Shown piece after piece: positions 1 through 8,681 of a stretch of 64,000 bases of DNA. Location: positions 62,001 through 126,000 of the forward strand of contig CAAGEZ010000042.1 in the NCBI GenBank assembly GCA_900768995.1, read 5' to 3'. A program made the position numbers and the translations under genes. The notes under the pieces are model-generated. The model did no database searches. It had not been told where the DNA came from and worked only from the letters and a program-made list of their open reading frames with translations. Numbering within the stretch: the stretch's first letter is position 1; the number at the start of each line of letters is the position of its first letter. This DNA comes from Oscillospiraceae bacterium. GTDB taxonomy: Bacteria > Bacillota > Clostridia > Oscillospirales > Ruminococcaceae.

Positions 1-2465
1 GCGCCGTAAATGGGGTCATAGCCCTCCTTGACAATAAGCTCCTTAGCACTGTCAGTAACTTCAAGGTCAAGCTGCTTGTCGGCAAGACGCTCCTTAAGCT
101 TTGTGAGCATAAGGTCGATGATAGGATAAATTTCCTTCTTGGACAGAGGCTTGTAGAAAACTATCTCGTCGAGACGGTTAAGGAACTCGGGACGGAAATG
201 AGTTTTTAAGAGCTTGTCTACCTGTGCTCTTGCTTCGGGAGTTATCTGATTATTCTCGTCAATGCCGTCAAGAATATACTCGGAACCGAGGTTAGATGTA
301 AGAATGATTATGGTGTTCTTGAAATCTACCGTTCTGCCCTGAGAATCTGTGATACGGCCGTCATCAAGCACCTGAAGCAGGATATTGAACACATCGGGGT
401 GAGCCTTTTCCACCTCATCAAAGAGTACTACCGCATAAGGCTTGCGGCGTACTGCCTCGGTGAGCTGACCGCCCTCCTCATAGCCCACATATCCCGGAGG
501 CGCTCCGATAAGACGGCTCACGGAGTGCTTCTCCATATACTCGGTCATATCGATTCTGACAATGTTCTTTTCATCATCGAAAAGTGCCTGTGCAAGAGCC
601 TTTGCAAGCTCGGTCTTACCAACACCCGTAGGTCCCATAAACATAAAGGAACCGAGAGGACGGTTGGGGTCCTGAATGCCCGCTCTTGAACGAAGTATTG
701 CTTCGCTGACCTTTTCCACAGCCTCGTCCTGTCCGATAACTCTCTTGTGGAGTATCTCTTCAAGGTGGAGGAGCTTTTCTCTTTCGCCCTCCATAAGCTT
801 TGAAACAGGGATTCCTGTCCATCTGCCAACGATCTTTGCGATCTCCTCGTCTGTTACCTTGTCACGGAGAAGTGTGTGCTTCTCGTAATCATCGGCAGCG
901 GCTTCGGCTTCTTCAAGCTCTTTTTTCAGTGCAGGCAGCTTGCCGTATTTCAGCTCGGCAGCCTTGTTAAGGTCGTAGCTCCGCTCTGCATTGGCAATGT
1001 CGGCATTGGTCTTTTCGATGTCCTCACGAAGCTTCTGGAGACGGGAAATGGAGTTCTTCTCGTTTTCCCACCTTGTTTTCATCGAGTTGAACTCGTCACG
1101 AAGCTCGGAAAGCTCTTTCTGCACCTCGGCAAGCTGTTCCTTGGAAAGCTTGTCCTCCTCTTTTTTAAGAGCGGTCTCGGCAATTTCCTTCTGCATTATC
1201 TTTCTTGCGATATCGTCAAGCTCTGTGGGCATTGAATTCATCTCGGTACGGATAGTTGCGCAGGCTTCATCAACAAGGTCTATCGCCTTATCGGGGAGGA
1301 ATCTGTCGGTGATGTAACGGTTGGAGAGGACTGCTGCGGTTATAAGTGCGCTGTCCTGAATTTTAACGCCGTGGAATACCTCGTAACGCTCTTTCAGACC
1401 TCTGAGGATAGAAATTGTGTCCTCAACGGTAGGCTCATCAACACGAACAGGCTGGAAACGTCTTTCAAGGGCGGGGTCTTTTTCAATGTACTGGCGGTAC
1501 TCGTTAAGAGTTGTTGCACCGATACAGTGGAGCTCACCTCTTGCAAGCATAGGCTTTAAGAGGTTGCCAGCGTCCATAGCACCGTCTGTCTTGCCTGCGC
1601 CGACGATAGTGTGAAGCTCATCAATAAAGAGGATGATTTTACCCTCAGACTTCTTCACCTCGTTGAGTACAGCCTTTAAACGCTCTTCAAATTCACCTCT
1701 GAACTTTGCGCCCGAAATAAGTGCGCCCATATCAAGGGAGAAAATCTTTCTGTCTTTCAGATTGTCGGGTACATCGCCTCTTACGATACGCTGGGCAAGT
1801 CCCTCGGCAATAGCTGTCTTACCGACACCCGGCTCACCGATAAGTACGGGGTTGTTCTTGCTCTTTCTCGACAGGATACGGATAGTGTTTCTTATCTCGC
1901 TGTCTCTGCCGATAACGGGGTCAAGCTTGTTCTGACGGGCAAGCTCCACAAGGTCCTGACCGTACTTTTTGAGCACGTCATAGGTATCCTCGGGGGTGTC
2001 TGTGGTAACACGCTGGTTTCCTCTTACCTCCTGAAGAGCTTTGAGGAAGCTGTCCTTATCAATGGCAAAATCGGTAAAGAGCTGCTTGATGTCCTTGTCC
2101 GCATTGTCAAAGTAGGAGAGCATTATGTGTTCAACAGAAACATACTCGTCTCCCATATTCTTTGCAATGGCTTCAGAGGCATTAAGCAGTCGGTCAAGGG
2201 ACTGGGAGATATAAACAGTGTTCATATCTCTGCCGCTGCCCGATACCTTGGGTATCTTGCCGATAATGCGCTCGACGCTGCCCGAAACTACATTCGGGTC
2301 TTTACCAAGCTTCTTTACAAGCTGAGGGATAAGACCGTTTTCCTGTGTCAGAAGGGCATACAGGAGATGAGGCTGGTCAACATTGGTGTTGCCGTAGTTC
2401 ATCGCTGTGTCCTGGGCTGACTGGATAGCTTCAATGGATTTTTTGGTAAGCTTCTGCATATTCAT
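1..2465 (-). CDS. clpB: ATP-dependent chaperone ClpB (C-terminus cut by window edge)
   Basis: Hsp100 disaggregase that threads aggregated proteins through a hexameric ring together with DnaK. About 821 residues are visible. The N domain is followed by a first AAA+ module with Walker A GEPGVGKT near residue 210, a long charged coiled-coil middle domain (roughly residues 410-530) that separates ClpB from ClpC, and a second AAA+ module with [10 protein letters not shown] near residue 610. The frame is still open at base 1 in the conserved YDPIYGA region, so roughly 45-50 residues are missing. The start is ATG at 2465, eight bases after AAGGAAG. It diverges from smpB across 141 bases. No CIRCE or CtsR operator was recognised, although such chaperone genes are usually heat-regulated. 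Confidence 0.95.
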   Translation of the reverse strand, partial: MNMQKLTKKSIEAIQSAQDTAMNYGNTNVDQPHLLYALLTQENGLIPQLVKKLGKDPNVVSGSVERIIGKIPKVSGSGRDMNTVYISQSLDRLLNASEAIAKNMGDEYVSVEHIMLSYFDNADKDIKQLFTDFAIDKDSFLKALQEVRGNQRVTTDTPEDTYDVLKKYGQDLVELARQNKLDPVIGRDSEIRNTIRILSRKSKNNPVLIGEPGVGKTAIAEGLAQRIVRGDVPDNLKDRKIFSLDMGALISGAKFRGEFEERLKAVLNEVKKSEGKIILFIDELHTIVGAGKTDGAMDAGNLLKPMLARGELHCIGATTLNEYRQYIEKDPALERRFQPVRVDEPTVEDTISILRGLKERYEVFHGVKIQDSALITAAVLSNRYITDRFLPDKAIDLVDEACATIRTEMNSMPTELDDIARKIMQKEIAETALKKEEDKLSKEQLAEVQKELSELRDEFNSMKTRWENEKNSISRLQKLREDIEKTNADIANAERSYDLNKAAELKYGKLPALKKELEEAEAAADDYEKHTLLRDKVTDEEIAKIVGRWTGIPVSKLMEGEREKLLHLEEILHKRVIGQDEAVEKVSEAILRSRAGIQDPNRPLGSFMFMGPTGVGKTELAKALAQALFDDEKNIVRIDMTEYMEKHSVSRLIGAPPGYVGYEEGGQLTEAVRRKPYAVVLFDEVEKAHPDVFNILLQVLDDGRITDSQGRTVDFKNTIIILTSNLGSEYILDGIDENNQITPEARAQVDKLLKTHFRPEFLNRLDEIVFYKPLSKKEIYPIIDLMLTKLKERLADKQLDLEVTDSAKELIVKEGYDPIYG

Positions 2466-2540
2466 AATATCATCTTCCTTTCAGATGTGGTGATTTATCG
2501 GAATTTGTAGGAATTTGCGAAAAAATCAAGCTCAAAAGCC

Positions 2541-2569
2541 TTGACATAAAGGCTCGGATATGTTATACT
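2541..2569 (+). promoter_or_regulatory. smpB (and probably ssrA) promoter
   Basis: TTGACA (2541-2546) and TATACT (2564-2569) are separated by 17 bases, and TG at 2561-2562 makes an extended -10. This is a near-consensus housekeeping sigma promoter reading into smpB. Since only 17 bases separate smpB from the tmRNA 5' end, it may serve both genes. Confidence 0.85.
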
Positions 2570-2606
2570 AATTGTTGCAGCATTTGTTTGGAAAGGACGT
2601 GTTTAT

Positions 2607-3077
2607 ATGCCTGCGGATAAGAACGGTCTCAAGACCATTGCCGAAAACCGAAAGGCACGGCACGACTATTTCATAATCGAAAGCTGCGAAGCGGGAATTG
2701 AGCTTGTGGGAACTGAGGTCAAAGCCATTCGTCAGGGCGGTGTGAATCTTAAGGATTCCTGGTGCACCATCGAGAACGGAGAGCTTTGGGTAAAGGGTAT
2801 GCACATATCCCCTTACGAACACGGCAATATTTTTAACCGTGACCCTATGAGGGTCAGGAGACTTCTGCTTCACAAAAAGGAGATAAACAAGCTTTTCGGT
2901 ACTGTCAAGCAGGAGGGACTCACCCTTATCCCTATCTCCCTTTATTTCAAAGGTTCAAGGGTAAAAGTCCAGGTCGGTGTCTGCAAGGGCAAGAAGCTTC
3001 ACGATAAGCGTGACGCTATGGCTGCCGAAGCTGCAAAGCGTGATATCGACAGGGCTATCAAGGAAAAGAACAGGTAA
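2607..3077 (+). CDS. smpB: SsrA-binding protein SmpB
   Basis: Small basic RNA-binding protein that delivers tmRNA to stalled ribosomes for trans-translation. The 156 residues match the family length. Typical features are the N-terminal [11 protein letters not shown] stretch, the GTEVKAIR segment of the beta-barrel, and a lysine-rich C-terminal tail that enters the decoding centre. ATG 2607 follows GGAAAGGA at suitable spacing. The gene sits 17 bases upstream of its RNA partner ssrA, a common arrangement in Firmicutes. Confidence 0.97.
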   Translation: MPADKNGLKTIAENRKARHDYFIIESCEAGIELVGTEVKAIRQGGVNLKDSWCTIENGELWVKGMHISPYEHGNIFNRDPMRVRRLLLHKKEINKLFGTVKQEGLTLIPISLYFKGSRVKVQVGVCKGKKLHDKRDAMAAEAAKRDIDRAIKEKNR

Positions 3078-3094
3078 TTTTGCTTCAAGCCTAT

Positions 3095-3446
3095 GGGGAT
3101 GTAAAGGTTTCGACGGGGACTTTGAAGCACGATAAGCGAGCAGAGGACTGTGCTGATCTCTATAACCCGCACACGTTTTAAAATTAGACGACAACGATAA
3201 TTTTGAATTAGCAGCTGCTTAATTGCTGCTCGTCTGTCTGAGAAGTACCACGGTCTCGGAACAGGCGCCGATCAGTGGTGAACGTCATACAGAAGTGCCT
3301 GCGTCTGTATGATGTATTGCAGGCTACTGAGCATAAGCGCGTGTCTGTTTGCGGTTATGCGAGGGAATGTGAATAACAGACTACGCTCGTAGAAAGTTGT
3401 GTGGATCGGTTTTCGGACACGGGTTCGATTCCCGTCATCTCCACCA
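3095..3446 (+). ncRNA. ssrA: Transfer-messenger RNA (tmRNA)
   Basis: Rescues stalled ribosomes and tags their products for proteolysis. The 5' GGGGATG pairs with CATCTCC at the 3' end, and CCA is encoded (3444-3446). The T arm is CGGGTTCGATTCCCG, and the 5' GTTTCGACGGGGAC block is typical of tmRNA. The tag frame ends at TAA 3220-3222. If the resume codon is GAC 3187-3189 the tag reads DDNDNFELAAA, with the usual hydrophobic C-terminal LAAA degron. Length about 352 nt. Confidence 0.95.
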
Positions 3447-3497
3447 ATTCAAAACTGTGCCATCTGATACCATTGCGGTATCTTGTGGACGTGTGCC

Positions 3498-3541
3498 AAA
3501 GGGTCTGTCGGATATTACTCCGTCAGGCTCTTTTCCTTTTT
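3498..3541 (+). terminator. Probable terminator of ssrA
   Basis: Fourteen-base arms 3498-3511 and 3520-3533 pair with one T/T mismatch and a few G-T pairs around an 8-base loop, followed by a pyrimidine tract. It lies about 50 bases after the tmRNA 3' end. Confidence 0.6.
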
Positions 3542-3603
3542 CCACAAGTAATAGTATATACGGCATATGTGACAATTTTATGTTAATTTTGTGATGATAT
3601 AGT

Positions 3604-3640
3604 AAATTTTAGCACTCTCAGGTTGGGAGTGCTAAAATTT
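3604..3640. terminator. Bidirectional hairpin between ssrA and the convergent deacetylase gene
   Basis: Perfect 14-base inverted repeat (3604-3617 with 3627-3640) around a 9-base loop. The A/T-rich outer arms give a T run on both strands, so it can terminate the minus-strand deacetylase gene as well as read-through from ssrA. Confidence 0.75.
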
Positions 3641-3673
3641 TATCCGAATTTAATTTTTCTAACTTTATACTAA

Positions 3674-5062
3674 TCAGAATTTAACCTCATCGGCAGAGTC
3701 CACCGTTTCAAAGGAATAGCCCTGTCCCCTTATATAGTCGATAACGTCCTGCAAATATTCGGGGGTGAGCTCAAGGGAATCGTGCATTAGAACTACCTCG
3801 TGGTCGGCATTTATGCTGTCGTAAATGTTTTCAAGGCAGCTGTCATATGTAGCGGAGGTGGAAGCGTCGGCGGTGGCTGCGTTCCAGTCATAATAGGCAA
3901 ATCCCCTGCTTTCCATTTCGGAAATGATGCCGTCGGCGGTGTCACGGTTATAACTGTTGTAGCTTCCTCCGGGAAAACGGAAGCACCAGGGTTTCTGACC
4001 CGTGACCGCATACACCTTATTATACACCCTGCCGAAATCTTCAAGCCAGCTCTTTTTGGAGGCATATATGGTCTCATAATCGTGAGACCAGCTGTGAAGT
4101 CCGATTGTGTGTCCCTCTTCTGCCACCTGTTTCAGAATATTTTCCTTGCCCTCAATGCACCAGCCTGTTATAAAAAATGTTGCCTTGATGTCATTCTCTC
4201 GGAGTATTTCAAGTATCTGCGGGGTGTATTTTGATGGGCCGTCATCAAAGGTGAGATATGCGACTTTTCCATCGGTGACAGTGTATTGGGGGCGCTCTGC
4301 CGTAAGACCGTCATAGCTCTTAGTGTCCTCGGCCATATCATTATAAAATCTGTCGATATCAATGTATCTGAGCAGCTCATTCCAGCCCTCGGGAGACACT
4401 CCCCCGTCAGCATCGGCGTACTCATCGAAAAGAACTCCCTTATTTCCGCAGACAAATGAAACGTCCTTATAAATAAGGTATTCGTCGGGACTTGAACGCA
4501 CCCACATATGCAGGGAATCGTTATACTCGGCAATGTCGATGTTTTCATTTATGGGCAGCACGCTGAGAGGTATGACCATACTTTCAGGCAAAAGCTCCCT
4601 TATTTCTTCACCGAGAGTGAAAACATCATAGCCGTAAATGTCTGATGGTGTACTGTCAAGAAGCTGTTTTTCTGTAAACATAAGATATACATAGTGCTTG
4701 TCGGAAGACTTTATTATATCCCTGACAGTCTTTCCGTCTATCTCAGCCGAAAGGATATCCTCAGGCTTTGCACCCTGCACGGATATCACGCTGTCAGCAG
4801 TAAGCAGACCACAGCTCACTGCCTTTCCGCATTCGCCGTCACCGATAATGAGCACATCGGACAGATAACCGTTATCCTCCGTAAGCGGTGAATATGTCAC
4901 AGGAACGGTTGTCTCAGCTTCGGTCACGGTTTCGGCAGGCTCGGTAAATTCTTCATAGACCGCAATGTAGCTGTCACGTTCTTCTTCCTTTTTTCCGCAG
5001 GCAGTAAGCAGCACACAGAAAGCGCAGAGCAGAGCATATGCAGCCTTGTTATTTTTATTCAA
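3674..5062 (-). CDS. NodB-type polysaccharide deacetylase lipoprotein
   Basis: Predicted surface-anchored carbohydrate esterase family 4 enzyme (462 aa) that removes N- or O-acetyl groups from a cell-wall or exopolysaccharide substrate. Residues 1-22 form a lipoprotein signal with LTAC lipobox, followed by an acidic/Thr-rich linker. Residues about 80-260 match nothing I recognise. The NodB domain starts near 265 with TFDDGPS (catalytic Asp, metal Asp) and continues with HSWSH near residue 323 (metal His pair) and RFPGGS. The start is TTG at 5062, with GAGGTG eight bases upstream. It begins 20 bases after the EpsG-like gene and is probably cotranscribed, suggesting modification of the polymer that protein helps make. 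Substrate is not readable from sequence. Confidence 0.88.
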   Translation of the reverse strand: MNKNNKAAYALLCAFCVLLTACGKKEEERDSYIAVYEEFTEPAETVTEAETTVPVTYSPLTEDNGYLSDVLIIGDGECGKAVSCGLLTADSVISVQGAKPEDILSAEIDGKTVRDIIKSSDKHYVYLMFTEKQLLDSTPSDIYGYDVFTLGEEIRELLPESMVIPLSVLPINENIDIAEYNDSLHMWVRSSPDEYLIYKDVSFVCGNKGVLFDEYADADGGVSPEGWNELLRYIDIDRFYNDMAEDTKSYDGLTAERPQYTVTDGKVAYLTFDDGPSKYTPQILEILRENDIKATFFITGWCIEGKENILKQVAEEGHTIGLHSWSHDYETIYASKKSWLEDFGRVYNKVYAVTGQKPWCFRFPGGSYNSYNRDTADGIISEMESRGFAYYDWNAATADASTSATYDSCLENIYDSINADHEVVLMHDSLELTPEYLQDVIDYIRGQGYSFETVDSADEVKF

Positions 5063-5082
5063 AATGTCACACCTCGATAATT

Positions 5083-6792
5083 TTATTCTTCAATGAGTAT
5101 TTCTCCATAGAAAGCTTTGGTATTCGTGCAGATATAATCATATGTTGTCGTGTCATAAGTCTGTGCCGCAGCGATTTTTTGCAGATCATTGTCAAACACA
5201 GCAAAGTTAAGCCCATTCACATCGGGAGTATAGCAAATATCATCTATCATTACCTGACCTGTCTGCATATCAGCAGTAAGTCCGCCGCTGACAGCTGTAA
5301 TAAACACAGAATTATCGCAGATAGCGAGCTTTTCCTCAATGACATTTTCGGAGGTCATCTCATATATTGCCTTTCCGCCGCTGAATACGCCAAGGTAGCT
5401 CTTGCCGTCAAGCTTATTGAGATCGGTTTTTACGCCCAATTTTTTCATAAGCAGCTTTGCGGAAAAATCAAGCTTGTCACCGGAATCGCCGTTTACGCAA
5501 ATGACCGTTGTATAGTTCCCCTTATTTATTAGGCTGAGGTACTGCTGCAAAGTCTTGCTCGGAAAAATTTTTCTGTAATCCGTTTTAAGCTGTTCGGAGG
5601 TATATTCCGCTGCGGCATCAAATATTGATTCGTAAGGGAACACACCGTGAACGCCCTCGTGAATACAGAAATCATTATATGTTACCGTTACGATAAGAAC
5701 AATGGCTGTGACAGCAGCCCAAAGATATTTTCCCTTTTTCAGTGCATAGCTGAAAAATCTGACCACAGCATTATCGCTTTCCGCTTTGCTGTCCTTGAAA
5801 TGCGCTCCTTTGGCAGCCTTGCCGCCGAATCTTATTTCCCTAAAATGTTCGATCATTTCGGGAACACTCAGGATAATGAAAATGTATATGGGAAGAGTAA
5901 ATCTTTCAAGAATAAAATGCTTGGTTATAAAAAGCCATATGAGCAGATTATAAAAAAGCAGGTTGCAGAGAATCCCAGCTTCGCTGCTTTTATCCTTCCA
6001 GCCTGTTGCATATGCCGCAATTCCAAGAACTGCAAATGCCGCAGGGACAATAAGATACACAGGTGACAGACCTGACTGAAGGAATATAGTATCAAGATAA
6101 TGGGCATAACTTTTCAGGAAATTATTTAGAACAAATTCAAGTATGTTCTGTGAGAAAATGTAAACAGCAACAGCCGCAGTGCCAATTATCCCATACAGCT
6201 TCACAGAAGGTTTTATGAGCGAAAGAAGATATATGGGAATGAACACGAGTGCCGACATATGAAACAATGATGCAGCCAGTGCAATTATAATGACCGCCCA
6301 GTGCTTTTTCTCTTTGATAAATTTCCAGCTCAGCAGTATCACCGAAACCGCAAGGCTCTGACGGGTAAAATTCAGTGAATTGTAAAAAAATGTCACCGTA
6401 AGGTAAAGCCAGCAGGACAGCCAGGGCATCTTGCTGTACTTTGCTGTAATAAAAGCGGCAGGCAGCAGGATAAGCAGTGCAATAATAAGCGTCAGAACAA
6501 AATAATCACCGCCGAGAAGCCTTGCGATCTCCATAATTGCCGTGTAGCCGGGTTCAAAATCACTGCTCAGGAATCGTTCCGTAAGGCTCATATCACTTGA
6601 ACAGTAATTGTAAAAAAAACTTCTGTAAGTGTAAAAGTCATTACCTATTCCGTATCTGAAAACCGACATCAGGAACATATATCCGAAAATAACACTGACA
6701 TATATAATGTTCTTTTTCGTTGACGGATTTCTTATGCAGAGGGGATATGCAAGCCCGATGATAAGCGCCATAAGTATATAGTAAACTGCCAT
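5083..6792 (-). CDS. EpsG-family polysaccharide polymerase-like membrane protein
   Basis: Multi-pass membrane protein of 569 aa. Residues 1 to about 310 carry many hydrophobic segments and the RYGIGNDFYTYR and EPGY motifs typical of EpsG/Wzy-like proteins of exopolysaccharide assembly. A further membrane helix near residue 355 is followed by a soluble domain of about 200 residues that is not part of the usual family and is probably extracellular. It is the first gene of a two-gene unit with the NodB-type deacetylase. No glycosyltransferases are nearby, so this is not a full exopolysaccharide locus. Family assignment is good; polymerase activity is inferred. Confidence 0.75.
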   Translation of the reverse strand: MAVYYILMALIIGLAYPLCIRNPSTKKNIIYVSVIFGYMFLMSVFRYGIGNDFYTYRSFFYNYCSSDMSLTERFLSSDFEPGYTAIMEIARLLGGDYFVLTLIIALLILLPAAFITAKYSKMPWLSCWLYLTVTFFYNSLNFTRQSLAVSVILLSWKFIKEKKHWAVIIIALAASLFHMSALVFIPIYLLSLIKPSVKLYGIIGTAAVAVYIFSQNILEFVLNNFLKSYAHYLDTIFLQSGLSPVYLIVPAAFAVLGIAAYATGWKDKSSEAGILCNLLFYNLLIWLFITKHFILERFTLPIYIFIILSVPEMIEHFREIRFGGKAAKGAHFKDSKAESDNAVVRFFSYALKKGKYLWAAVTAIVLIVTVTYNDFCIHEGVHGVFPYESIFDAAAEYTSEQLKTDYRKIFPSKTLQQYLSLINKGNYTTVICVNGDSGDKLDFSAKLLMKKLGVKTDLNKLDGKSYLGVFSGGKAIYEMTSENVIEEKLAICDNSVFITAVSGGLTADMQTGQVMIDDICYTPDVNGLNFAVFDNDLQKIAAAQTYDTTTYDYICTNTKAFYGEILIEE

Positions 6793-6829
6793 TCCGACTG
6801 TCCTTTCAAATTATCGATAATATGACTTT

Positions 6830-6858
6830 ATTATATCATATCTGTAATTTTACGTCAA
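6830..6858 (-). promoter_or_regulatory. Promoter of the EpsG-deacetylase unit
   Basis: On the minus strand, TTGACG (6858-6853) and TATAAT (6835-6830) are 17 bases apart, with TGA before the -10. Confidence 0.75.
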
Positions 6859-6873
6859 TATAGTATTATACCA

Positions 6874-6911
6874 TTGGCTAAAATATACAATTTACGGTTG
6901 GCAAAATGTAC
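6874..6911 (+). promoter_or_regulatory. Direct-repeat candidate operator upstream of the sugar-binding lipoprotein gene
   Basis: TTGGCTAAAATATAC begins at 6874 and TTGGCAAAATGTAC at 6898, a direct repeat with 24-base spacing. The second copy ends about 12 bases before the -35 box. Tandem sites upstream of -35 are typical for an activator. No regulator gene is adjacent, so the binding protein is unknown. Confidence 0.45.
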
Positions 6912-6922
6912 ATCTGAAAACG

Positions 6923-6951
6923 TTGACATATTGTTGAATTTATGGTATAAT
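6923..6951 (+). promoter_or_regulatory. Promoter of the sugar-binding lipoprotein gene
   Basis: TTGACA (6923-6928), 17-base spacer, TATAAT (6946-6951) with TGG before the -10: a full-consensus sigma-A type promoter with extended -10. Confidence 0.9.
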
Positions 6952-7022
6952 AACTAAAAATTCATTTGGCAGAAAATATTATTACTGTGAATATCACATT
7001 TATTTTTGAAAGGAAAATCACT

Positions 7023-8471
7023 ATGAACAAGCTCAGACGTATTATCGCAGGAGTTTCCGCACTGGCTATGACAGCTTCCTTTGCAGGCTGCTCAGGCAGC
7101 TCAGAGGGCGGAGAATCCACCGAGACCACTATGGAGACCACCACAGCCCTCACTGTCGAGATCAACACCGAGACCCTTTCAGAAGAAGATCAGGGCACTA
7201 TGGACAATGTTTCTGACCTTCTCCCCGACGTTGAGCTTGAAAACAAGACTATCAAGTGGTTCTCTTTCTATGACCCGTTCAACGCTTCCACTTCGGGCAA
7301 CACAAAGTCCCTTTCTCTGGAGCTTTTTGAATCCAAATACGGCGGAAACATCGAGTATATCCCCACAACCTGGGCACAGCGCTTTACCGATCTTTCTACA
7401 AATATCCTCGGTGGAACGGGCATCGACTTTATCGCAGGCGGCGACCTCGATTCCTTCCCCAAGGGCGTTCCCAACGGTCAGTTTGAATCCTATGACCAGT
7501 ATGTTGACTTTGACTCCGAGCTTTGGAGCTCTGTAAAGGCTCTCAACGATCAGTTCGAGCTCAAGGGCAAGCATTATCTTATGGCTACTCAGGCTACAGC
7601 AGGCGAAGTTGTTGTCTACAACAGACAAACTATCGAGGCTCAGGGCTTTGACGATCCTGCTGAGCTTCTTGCAAACGGCGAATGGAACTGGACTGCATTC
7701 AAGAATATGCTTCTTTCATTCGTTGATAATGACAGTGAGCAGTACGGTCTTGACGGCTGGTTCAACGAAAAGCCTCTTATGCTCTCAGGCGGCGTTGCTC
7801 CCGTTGAGCTTAAGGACGGAAAGCTTGTTGACAACCTCTATGACCCCCGCCTTGAAAAAACAATGAACTTTATGTATGAGCTGAACCAGAACGGTCTTGT
7901 TCTTGACAAGAACCTCTTTAACTGGTCTGTTCACCCCGAATTCATCGGTGAGGGCAAGGAGCTTTTCTACATAACAGGTATGTATGCGCTTGAAGGTGCT
8001 CCCGATATCTGGACTGTTTCCTACGGCGATCCCGAGGACGTTATGTTCGTGCCCATTCCAAGAGCTGATGATTCCGACAAGTATTATCTCCCCGCAGGCC
8101 TTGACGCATATATGCTCTGCAAGGGTGCTCAGAACCCCGAGGGCGTTGCAAGATTTATGGAATGCATCATTGCAGCTTCCTATGATGAAAATGCCGTTGC
8201 TATTGCTGATCAGAAGCTCAAGGACGTTTACGGCTGGACTGATGAAATGGTTGAGATGAAGCACACTATCAATGAAATGACCGCCGAGAATCCTATGTAT
8301 TCTATCCACACAGGCTGCCCTACCGACCTTTATAATATCCTCGACAGCGGCGAATACGGAATCCGCGCTCCTTTCTACGGTCTTGACTGGCCCTCTGTAA
8401 GAGAGTCTCTCGCAGACGCTGCAGGCGTTCTCATTGACGAGTTCAACAAGTCAATGGAAAGCGTTGAATAA
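7023..8471 (+). CDS. Extracellular solute-binding lipoprotein (ABC sugar-binding type), without permease genes
   Basis: Predicted lipid-anchored binding protein (482 aa) of the family 1 carbohydrate-binding type. MNKLRR is followed by a hydrophobic segment and the lipobox FAGC, then a Ser/Thr/Glu-rich linker, then an alpha/beta binding fold with segments such as NTKSLSLELFESKYGG and ANGEWNWTAF that recall oligosaccharide-binding proteins. The start is ATG 7023 behind GAAAGGAA; an in-frame extension upstream lacks a good site. It has its own strong promoter and terminator. The next gene is a beta-glucosidase, so beta-glucosides or cello-oligosaccharides are a reasonable ligand guess. No ABC permease or ATPase for sugars is encoded nearby. 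Confidence 0.85.
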   Translation: MNKLRRIIAGVSALAMTASFAGCSGSSEGGESTETTMETTTALTVEINTETLSEEDQGTMDNVSDLLPDVELENKTIKWFSFYDPFNASTSGNTKSLSLELFESKYGGNIEYIPTTWAQRFTDLSTNILGGTGIDFIAGGDLDSFPKGVPNGQFESYDQYVDFDSELWSSVKALNDQFELKGKHYLMATQATAGEVVVYNRQTIEAQGFDDPAELLANGEWNWTAFKNMLLSFVDNDSEQYGLDGWFNEKPLMLSGGVAPVELKDGKLVDNLYDPRLEKTMNFMYELNQNGLVLDKNLFNWSVHPEFIGEGKELFYITGMYALEGAPDIWTVSYGDPEDVMFVPIPRADDSDKYYLPAGLDAYMLCKGAQNPEGVARFMECIIAASYDENAVAIADQKLKDVYGWTDEMVEMKHTINEMTAENPMYSIHTGCPTDLYNILDSGEYGIRAPFYGLDWPSVRESLADAAGVLIDEFNKSMESVE

Positions 8472-8488
8472 TCAAGCATAATACTATT

Positions 8489-8526
8489 AATGAGCTGCGG
8501 CATTTTATGCGGCAGCTCATTTTTTT
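8489..8526 (+). terminator. Terminator after the sugar-binding lipoprotein gene
   Basis: Ten-base inverted repeat (8489-8498 with 8512-8521) followed by a run of six to seven T. Confidence 0.9.
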
Positions 8527-8591
8527 GTGGCATTAACATATCAAAGCCCCTTTTATTACAGATATTTCATCATTACTTATTTTATTGTTTG

Positions 8592-8620
8592 TTGACCGCC
8601 GCAAAATGTTATGATATACT
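8592..8620 (+). promoter_or_regulatory. Promoter of the GH3 beta-glucosidase gene
   Basis: TTGACC (8592-8597), 17-base spacer, TATACT (8615-8620), with TGA directly before the -10. With the terminator just upstream, the glucosidase is a separate transcription unit. Confidence 0.8.
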
Positions 8621-8681
8621 GATTTCTAATGAAAACAAACACAACTTCATTTCAGTATTTTTGCAGAAAGGATCATAATTT

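Noticed and set aside
2466..2540. CIRCE or CtsR operator at clpB
   Set aside because: Neither the CIRCE inverted repeat nor the CtsR heptad repeat is present. There is a short direct repeat (GGAATTTG at 2500 and 2510), too weak to name.
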